Below are positions 42,794-48,273 of a stretch of 64,000 nt of DNA, in pieces; positions within the stretch are counted from its first letter, which is position 1, and the number at the start of each line of letters is the position of its first letter. Source of the DNA: Phycisphaerales bacterium (GTDB lineage: Bacteria > Planctomycetota > Phycisphaerae > Phycisphaerales > UBA1924); assembly GCA_029260315.1 (NCBI GenBank), contig JAJDDM010000126.1:1-64000 (forward strand). Direction: 5' to 3'. The notes beneath the pieces were generated by a model, which saw only the letters and a list, made by a program, of their open reading frames with translations, was not told where the DNA came from and did no database searches. The position numbers and the translations under genes are program-made.

Positions 42794-43721
42794 CAAGGCG
42801 ATCGTCCTTGTTGCCGAGGAGCTGGAGCCCGAGGCTCTGGCGTGGCTTGCGGCTCGTTGCTCTGTGGTGCGCGAGAATCCGGACAGCGATGCGTTCGAGT
42901 GCGCGCTCGCGGCTTGCCGGGGGCTCGTCGTCCGCACCTATACCCAAGTCGATGAGCCGCTGCTGAATCGAGCGCCCGAGCTGCGCGTCGTCGCGCGGGC
43001 TGGCGTCGGGTTGGACAACATCGACCATCAGGCGTGTGAGCAGCGGGGCGTCCGCGTCGTGCATACGCCGGACGCCAACACCCAGAGCGTCGTCGAGTTC
43101 ACGCTCGGCGCGATCCTCGATCATGTCCGACCGCGCACGCCGGCACGCCCGGGGCTCTCCCTCGCGGACTGGAAGAGCGACCGCGAGCGGGCGAGGGTGG
43201 AGCACGATCTGGCGGATCAGACCCTGGGGATCTGGGGCCTGGGACGGATCGGCACTCGCCTCGCCCGGGCGAGCAACGCGCTGGGCATCGAGACGATCTA
43301 TCACGACATTCGTGAGATCCCCGAGACCGAGCGTTGCTTCGCCGAACCCGTGACATGTGACGAGTTGCTGGCGCGAAGCGACATCCTGACGCTCCACATG
43401 GACGGACGATCCGAGAACCACTACCTGCTCGCAGCCAAGGAACTCGCTCGCGTCCGTCCCGCTGTGCTGATCGTCAACACCAGCCGAGGCTTCGTGATCG
43501 ACAGCGCCGCCCTCGCGGCATTCCTGACATCGAACGGCGGGGCCCGCGCGATCCTCGACGTGCACGATCCGGAGCCGATTCCCTCGGATTCACCGCTTGT
43601 GGGGCTCGCGAACGCGACGCTGACCCCGCACATCGCCGCGGGGACGCGCAGCGCCAAGCTCGCGATGAGCTGGGTGGTCCGCGATCTGTGGGACGCGCTG
43701 CGCGAGGACGAACCCGCGTGA
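42771..43721 (+). CDS. D-2-hydroxyacid dehydrogenase (phosphoglycerate dehydrogenase-like)
   Basis: 316-aa NAD-dependent oxidoreductase. Substrate domain with RVVARAGVGLDNIDHQACEQRGV; Rossmann loop GIWGLGRIGTRLARASNALG; catalytic Arg in VNTSRGFVIDSAAL; Glu in DVHDPEPIPSDSPL; His in LTPHIAAGTR. The length matches the short form without ACT or other regulatory domain. It could be a 3-phosphoglycerate dehydrogenase for serine synthesis or a general 2-hydroxyacid enzyme. Start ATG at 42771 lies inside clpS. It is followed, after 33 bp, by a short leader ORF and neuC. Confidence 0.88.
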   Translation: MARTTTTSKAIVLVAEELEPEALAWLAARCSVVRENPDSDAFECALAACRGLVVRTYTQVDEPLLNRAPELRVVARAGVGLDNIDHQACEQRGVRVVHTPDANTQSVVEFTLGAILDHVRPRTPARPGLSLADWKSDRERARVEHDLADQTLGIWGLGRIGTRLARASNALGIETIYHDIREIPETERCFAEPVTCDELLARSDILTLHMDGRSENHYLLAAKELARVRPAVLIVNTSRGFVIDSAALAAFLTSNGGARAILDVHDPEPIPSDSPLVGLANATLTPHIAAGTRSAKLAMSWVVRDLWDALREDEPA

Positions 43722-43754
43722 GACGCGGATAATCGAGCCACCGAGAGGAGTTCG

Positions 43755-43787
43755 ATGAAGCTGAGCGACGCGAGAGGCCCACGATGA
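43755..43787 (+). CDS. Possible 10-codon leader peptide coupled to neuC
   Basis: ATG at 43755 with a strong GAGGAG 4-9 nt upstream reads MKLSDARGPR and stops with a TGA that overlaps the neuC ATG (ATGA, 43784-43787). The good ribosome site thus belongs to the small ORF, and neuC itself has none. Termination-reinitiation is the simplest reading. It is too short for the ORF track. Confidence 0.45.
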   Translation: MKLSDARGPR

Positions 43788-44968
43788 TCGGCGACGGCTG
43801 GGCGGGAGAGCCCGCGACCAGGCCGGGCGAGTATGGTGATGTGCCGCAGCGCCCTCGCAGGGTCGCGATCGTCACGGGCTCGCGCGCGGACTTTGGATTG
43901 CTGGAGCCGGTGATCGAGGCGTGCCGGGAGCGTCCGCTGCTCGAGCCGCTGGTGATCGCCGCGGGCTCGCACCTGGTCGGCCCGACGCTGACCTATCGCG
44001 AGGTCGCGGCGAGGTTCGAGGTGATCGACAAAGTCCCGATGCAGGTCGCCGGGCGGACCGGCAGGGCCGCGGATGTCGAGGCCCTCGGGCGCGGGATCCA
44101 GCGCCTCGGCAGAGTGCTGGAGTTCCATCAGCCGGACTGGACGGTCGTGCTGGGCGATCGGATCGAGGCGATGGCCGCGGCGACCGCGGCGAGCGTGGGC
44201 GGGTTCGCGCTGGCGCATATCCACGGCGGGGACCGGGCCGAGGGCGTCGCCGACGAGGCGATGCGCCACGCGATCACCAAGCTCGCGCACCTGCACCTTG
44301 CCGCGAGTGAGCACTCGGCAGAGCGGATCCGGCGGATGGGAGAGCCGCCGGAGACGGTGCATCTGGTCGGCTCGCCGGCGCTGGACGGGCTGGATGCGAT
44401 CGAGGCGATGGAAGATGAGCCGTTCGAGGAGCTGGGCTCGCCCGAGTTGCTCGTGCTGATGCACCCGATCGGCAGGACGAACGAGGCCGAAGAAGCGATC
44501 ATGTCCGGCGTGCTCGCAGCGTGCGCGGGACGCCGGGCGCTGGCGCTGATGCCCAACTTCGACGCCGGGCGCGTCGGCATCGTGCGGGCGATCGAGGCGT
44601 GGGGCGGACCGCATCGCTACCACCTCGCCCGCCCGCAGTTCATCGCGTTGCTCAAGCGGCTGGCCCGGGATGGCGGCGTGCTTGTGGGCAACAGCTCCGC
44701 GGCGCTGATCGAGGCCTCGGCGCTGCGGTTGCCTTCGGCCGACATCGGGCCGAGGCAGGGTGGACGCGAGACGGCGGGCAACGTGCTGCACGCGCAGAGC
44801 GAGTCGGCCGAGGAGATCCGCGCGACGATTGAGCGCGCGGGCGGCATCGATCGCGACACGATCGCGGACTCCTTCGGGGATGGACACGCGGGCGCCCGGA
44901 TCGCCTCGATCCTCGAACGCGTAGATCCCGGCGCACCAGGTTTCACGCGAAAGCGCTGCGTCTATTAG
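43784..44968 (+). CDS. neuC: UDP-GlcNAc 2-epimerase (hydrolysing), NeuC-like
   Basis: 394-aa GT-B-fold enzyme that converts a UDP-HexNAc into a ManNAc-type sugar for nonulosonic acid synthesis. Motifs: VAIVTGSRADFGLLEPVIEAC, VVLGDRIEAMAAATAASVGGFALAHIHGGD, DEAMRHAITKLAHLHLAASEHSAERI, LVLMHPIGR, GVLVGNSSAALIEASAL and IGPRQGGRETAGNVL. These are those of NeuC/NnaA rather than WecB. It lies about 33 kb from neuA/neuB in this window, so the pathway genes are split. The first ~20 residues (before RRVAIVTGSRAD) are not conserved and the ATG lacks its own ribosome site, being overlapped by a leader ORF. A palindromic repeat follows the stop codon after 12 bases. Confidence 0.9.
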   Translation: MIGDGWAGEPATRPGEYGDVPQRPRRVAIVTGSRADFGLLEPVIEACRERPLLEPLVIAAGSHLVGPTLTYREVAARFEVIDKVPMQVAGRTGRAADVEALGRGIQRLGRVLEFHQPDWTVVLGDRIEAMAAATAASVGGFALAHIHGGDRAEGVADEAMRHAITKLAHLHLAASEHSAERIRRMGEPPETVHLVGSPALDGLDAIEAMEDEPFEELGSPELLVLMHPIGRTNEAEEAIMSGVLAACAGRRALALMPNFDAGRVGIVRAIEAWGGPHRYHLARPQFIALLKRLARDGGVLVGNSSAALIEASALRLPSADIGPRQGGRETAGNVLHAQSESAEEIRATIERAGGIDRDTIADSFGDGHAGARIASILERVDPGAPGFTRKRCVY

Positions 44969-44979
44969 GCTCCCGTGAA

Positions 44980-45160
44980 ACGAGCCCGACGCGCGAGCGA
45001 GGTTCTTGGTATCACCCAGCGCATCCAATACACGATGGACTCACTTGCGCGCCGTGCGCGCAAGATATCTCTCGGTAAGGAACACGAGATTGTGAGGCGC
45101 GGACCTTGGTTGTCAATGCAAGGACGCTTCGAGGAAACCTCGCTCGCGCGTCGGGCTCGT
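44980..45160. repeat. Inverted repeat, 25-bp perfect arms (CGAGCCCGACGCGCGAG type)
   Basis: Left arm (44980-45004, ACGAGCCCGACGCGCGAGCG..) and right arm (45136-45160) are perfect reverse complements. A second hairpin, CTTGCGCGCCGTGCGCGCAAG, lies near the middle. Read as protein, all parts give the spurious RRARRASEV / SLARRARR peptides in the track. It occupies the gap between the convergent neuC and PilZ genes; the PilZ stop lies just 5 bases from the right arm. Confidence 0.85.
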
Positions 45161-45164
45161 CGGC

Positions 45165-45509
45165 TCACGCCGCCAGCAGGTCGCAGGTGCTGATGCCCAG
45201 GATGTACCCGCCGTCGGTCTCGGCGACCCGTGCGACGACACCGGAGGTCCGCCCAGGATGCAGCTCATCGCGGAAGATCGTGCAGGGCTCGCCCGTGGGG
45301 ATGTGCTCGGTGCAGAACACGCCGTAGCCCTCGGCGCTGATATCCAAGAGCTCGACGCCCAGCAGGCGCTGGAAGCCGTCCTCGCTGCTGGCCGCCAGCA
45401 TGGCCCGCTCGCACTTGGGCTCGCGCTCCGACCGTCTGCGGTCGTAGCCCTGCTCTCGCGTCCAGGTTTGCCTCTCAGAACCCAAGTCCAACAGCTCGGC
45501 GATCGCCAT
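45165..45509 (-). CDS. PilZ-like domain protein (tentative)
   Basis: 114-aa soluble protein, start ATG 45509. The segment YDRRRSEREPKCERAMLAA recalls the RxxxR of PilZ domains, followed by GVELLDISAEGYGVFCTEHIPTGEPCTIF, which matches the D/NxSxxG strand pattern, and GVVARVAETDGGYILGISTCDLL. If genuine it binds cyclic di-GMP and could tie motility or surface glycan production to that signal. The longer track ORF begins in a non-conserved extension. The stop codon lies next to the palindromic repeat at 44980-45160. Confidence 0.65.
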   Translation of the reverse strand: MAIAELLDLGSERQTWTREQGYDRRRSEREPKCERAMLAASSEDGFQRLLGVELLDISAEGYGVFCTEHIPTGEPCTIFRDELHPGRTSGVVARVAETDGGYILGISTCDLLAA

Positions 45510-45609
45510 GTCTGTGCCCTCGGTGGCTCTCGACCCTTGGGCCGATGCTAACCAGCGCCATCGGACCGCTCCAAGAGTGACTTCAGCCCGGAAACATGAA
45601 ATTCTGGGA

Positions 45610-46980
45610 TCATCCCCCCAGCTTGCGGGCCAGCAGAAAGGCCATCTCCAGGCTCTGCTCATAGTTGAGGCGGGGATCGCAGGAGCTGGTGTAGTTCTGG
45701 TGCAGATCCTCGGCCCGCAGGCCAGCGGCCCCACCCACGCATTCGGTCACATCGTGCCCGGTCAGCTCGAAGTGGACCCCGCCCAGCGGATGCCCCTCGC
45801 TGGCGTGGATGTCGCAGGTCGCCTCGAGCTCTTTCAGGATGTCGTCGAACGAGCGGGTCTTGACGCCCTGTGGCGTGGTCATCGCGTTCGCGTGCATCGG
45901 ATCGCACACCCACAGCACGCGCTTGTGCGCGCTGCTGACGACGCGGACCAGACGCGGCAGGACCTCCTCGACCCGATCAGCGCCCATGCGCGTGATCAGC
46001 GCCAGCTTGCCGGGCTCGCCGTCGGGATTGAGTACGTCAATGAGATCGAGCAGCTCGACGGGATCGGCGTCCGGCCCGACCTTCACGCCGATGGGATTGG
46101 CGATGCCGCGGAAGTACTCGACGTGCGCGCCATCCAGCGCCCGGGTTCGCTCGCCGATCCAGGGCATGTGCGTCGTGAGGTTGTAGAAGTCCTGTCGCCG
46201 CGGCACCTTGCGGGTCTGGGCGCTCTCGTAGTAGAGATTCAGCCCCTCGTGCCCGGTGAAGAACCGCACGCGCGAGAGGTCGTCCACGCTCTTCTCGCCC
46301 AGGGCCTCCATGAACCGCAGGGCCGAGGCGAGCTCGCGGCTGGCCGACTCGAACCGCGCGCGTTTCTCGGGGCTGAGCCCCGCGTTAGAGAGAAACCGCA
46401 GGTCCCAGTACTCGGGGTGGTGCAGGTCGGCGAAACCCGCCTCGCAGAGCGAGCGGACGAAGTTGAGCGTCATCGCCGCGTGGTGATAGCCACGCAGCAT
46501 CCGCTCGGGATCCGGCGTGCGGTCGGCCTCGGTGAACGGCGCGCCGTTGACAATGTCGCCGAAGTAGCTGGGCAGCGTGACTTCATTGCCGTCGATCTCG
46601 CGGGTCTCGCTAGGGCTGGATCTGGGCTTGGCGTACTGCCCGGCGAACCGCCCCATCCGCACCACCGGCTTCTTGGTCCCCTGCACCAGCACCAGGCTCA
46701 TCTGGAGCAGGATCTTGAGGCGGCTTGTCACCTCGTCGGGCGTGCAGGCGTCCAGCGACTCGGCACAGTCGCCCCCCTGGAGCACGAACCGCTTGCCCGC
46801 CTGGGCCTGTGCGAGCTGGGCCTTGAGGGCCTCAATCTCCCAGGAGGTCACCAGCGGCGGCAGCGCCCGCAGACGCCCGACGGCCTCGCCCAGCGCCGCC
46901 TCGTCCGGATAGGCGAACTGGTGGCAGGGCTCCAAGGCTCTCCACGAATCGGGCGACCAGGATGGCTTGGACTTGATCAT
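45610..46980 (-). CDS. Class II DAHP synthase (shikimate pathway)
   Basis: 3-deoxy-D-arabino-heptulosonate-7-phosphate synthase of the plant/actinobacterial type, first step of aromatic biosynthesis; joins PEP and erythrose 4-phosphate. 456 aa. Signatures: SWSPDSWRALEPCHQFAYPD, FVLQGGDCAESLDACTPDEV (metal Cys), VVRMGRFAGQYAKPRSS, GHEGLNLYYESAQTR, WVCDPMHANAMTT, GGVHFELTGHDVTECVGG and YTSSCDPRLNYEQSLEMAFLLA. The ATG at 46980 is used because conservation begins there; the track start adds 34 residues. It and trpE are the only aromatic genes in the window and are not adjacent. A class I enzyme could also be present elsewhere. Confidence 0.94.
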   Translation of the reverse strand: MIKSKPSWSPDSWRALEPCHQFAYPDEAALGEAVGRLRALPPLVTSWEIEALKAQLAQAQAGKRFVLQGGDCAESLDACTPDEVTSRLKILLQMSLVLVQGTKKPVVRMGRFAGQYAKPRSSPSETREIDGNEVTLPSYFGDIVNGAPFTEADRTPDPERMLRGYHHAAMTLNFVRSLCEAGFADLHHPEYWDLRFLSNAGLSPEKRARFESASRELASALRFMEALGEKSVDDLSRVRFFTGHEGLNLYYESAQTRKVPRRQDFYNLTTHMPWIGERTRALDGAHVEYFRGIANPIGVKVGPDADPVELLDLIDVLNPDGEPGKLALITRMGADRVEEVLPRLVRVVSSAHKRVLWVCDPMHANAMTTPQGVKTRSFDDILKELEATCDIHASEGHPLGGVHFELTGHDVTECVGGAAGLRAEDLHQNYTSSCDPRLNYEQSLEMAFLLARKLGG

Positions 46981-47222
46981 GCGCCCTACATCATTCGGCC
47001 CCGGGGGCCCCGGCGCGCGACAATCCTCCACCCTTACCAGCAACTTTCGCGCGATAGAAGGAATTTTGCACCAAAAGCTCATCTTCGGTCATTGTGAGGT
47101 CGATTGGCGGCAACGTCCGCGTCATTCCCCATCAGTGGATGGGAGGCGGACGCCGCCCCAACGGGCGATCATGGACGATCGGCGGGCAGAGGCCTCGCCG
47201 GATATGACCAGGAGTCAATCAC

Positions 47223-47981
47223 ATGCCCAGCAGGACCACCACGCGGAAGTCGACGCACAGCGCCGGCAGGAAACGAACCCCGGCCCGCAAGTCGGCGAGC
47301 CCCCGGAAGTCGGCGACGACCCGCAAGCCCGCTCGCAAGAGCCCCACCCGCAAGAGCACCACCCGCAAGAGCTCGACCGCGACCAAGGCCCGCAAGAGCC
47401 CGGCACGCAAGAGCACCACCCGCAAGCCCGCCGCTCGCAAGACCACCGCCGCCAGCAAGCGCCGCACGACTACCGCGAGCAAGGCCCGCAAGAGCCCGAC
47501 GCGCAAGTCGACGACCGCTCGCAAGCCCGCGGCCCGCAAGACCACGACCGCACGCAAGACCACCGGCGCCAAGCGGACGACCGCCCGCAAGGCGACGACG
47601 GCCCGCAAGCCCGCCGCTCGCAAGAACACGACGGCCCGCAAGAACACCGGCGCCAAGCGGACGACCGCCCGCAAGACCACGACCGCCAGCAAGCGCCGTC
47701 CCGCGACCGCGCGCAAGAGCACGGCCCGCAAGCCCGTCGCTCGTAAGAGCACCGCACGCAAGACCACCGCGCGCAAGCCCGTGGCCCGCAAGAACACCGC
47801 TCGCAAGGCAACAACCGCCCGCAAACCGCGCACCACGGCCCGCAAGGCCAGCACGAACAAGCGGACCACCGCGAAGCGCACTATCGCTCGCAAGCCCGCG
47901 GCCCGTCGCACGACCGCGCGCACGCTGCGCATCGGCAACGCCCGCAGCAGCAGCCGCGCGACTTATCGTCGCGCCGCCTGA
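47223..47981 (+). CDS. Histone H1-like Lys/Arg/Thr repeat protein
   Basis: 252-aa, extremely basic low-complexity protein made almost wholly of Ala, Arg, Lys, Thr and Ser. The basic unit is TTARK / KPAARK, repeated about 40 times, resembling the C-terminal tails of eukaryotic H1 and chlamydial Hc1/Hc2 proteins. It should bind DNA through charge and help pack the nucleoid. The last ~15 residues (RIGNARSSSRATYRRAA) leave the pattern. AGGAG lies 7 nt before the ATG and a strong terminator follows, so it is a single-gene unit. In the DNA, CGCAAG recurs throughout, which keeps the other frames open and makes slippage likely; the opposite-strand ORFs are artefacts. Expression in growth or stationary phase cannot be judged. 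Confidence 0.8.
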   Translation: MPSRTTTRKSTHSAGRKRTPARKSASPRKSATTRKPARKSPTRKSTTRKSSTATKARKSPARKSTTRKPAARKTTAASKRRTTTASKARKSPTRKSTTARKPAARKTTTARKTTGAKRTTARKATTARKPAARKNTTARKNTGAKRTTARKTTTASKRRPATARKSTARKPVARKSTARKTTARKPVARKNTARKATTARKPRTTARKASTNKRTTAKRTIARKPAARRTTARTLRIGNARSSSRATYRRAA

Positions 47982-48004
47982 TCGCGGCTGACCTGATCGA
48001 CCGG

Positions 48005-48031
48005 AGCCCCGGGCGTTGCCCGGGGCTTTTT
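48005..48031 (+). terminator. Rho-independent terminator of the histone-like gene
   Basis: A 9-bp stem (AGCCCCGGG / CCCGGGGCT) with a 5-nt loop runs into a T5 tract. It starts 24 bases after the stop codon at 47981. Confidence 0.9.
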
Positions 48032-48052
48032 CGTGCGCTGCACGTCCTCCCT

Positions 48053-48145
48053 GGTGCCGTGGTCGAAGCGAGTCTTCGAGCGCAGGCCACGCGATTGCAC
48101 ATTCGACGTGGCGTTCGTCGCAAAGCCTCCTCACACCACGGCACC
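48053..48145. repeat. Palindromic dispersed repeat, family B copy 2 (short)
   Basis: 93 bp with ends GGTGCCGTGGT and ACCACGGCACC. The inner part keeps CTTCGAGCGCAGGCCACGCG and GACGTGGCGTTCGTCGCAAAG from the longer copies but is internally reduced. It lies right after the histone gene terminator. Its last 21 bases recur at 48251-48271. Confidence 0.8.
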
Positions 48146-48157
48146 CTCACGACACCC

Positions 48158-48245
48158 GTGCCACCGACCGCTGCTCTGAGCGGTCGGTGCTCTTACGCGA
48201 TCAGGACGAGAAGCACCGACCATGCAAAGCCATGGTCAGTGGCAC
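48158..48245. repeat. Palindromic dispersed repeat, family A copy 3 (reverse orientation)
   Basis: 88-bp core bounded by GTGCCACC and GTGGCAC. Compared with copies 1 and 2 the two inner hairpins are in reverse order, so it is inverted. Stem bases differ but changes are mostly paired: CCGACCGCT / AGCGGTCGG here against CCAACCGCT / AGCGGTTGG. It is flanked by a 21-base direct repeat from family B. Confidence 0.82.
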
Positions 48246-48250
48246 GAATC

Positions 48251-48271
48251 GCCTCCTCACACCACGGCACC
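48251..48271. repeat. Duplicated right end of family B element
   Basis: These 21 bases (GCCTCCTCACACCACGGCAC..) are identical to 48125-48145, the right end of family B copy 2. They lie on the far side of family A copy 3, two bases before the stop codon of the PHP-GT4 gene. Confidence 0.85.
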
Positions 48272-48273
48272 GC

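Noticed and set aside
44980-45193. CRISPR-like or coding interpretation of the RRARRASEV/SLARRAR segment
   Set aside because: There are inverted, not regularly spaced direct, repeats and no cas genes; short Arg-rich ORFs arise in several frames of the palindrome.
47169-48134. Long minus-strand Gly/Ala and Arg/Val/Leu-rich ORFs opposite the histone-like gene
   Set aside because: They stay open only because the CGCAAG repeat has no stop codons in these frames; no ribosome site or domain.
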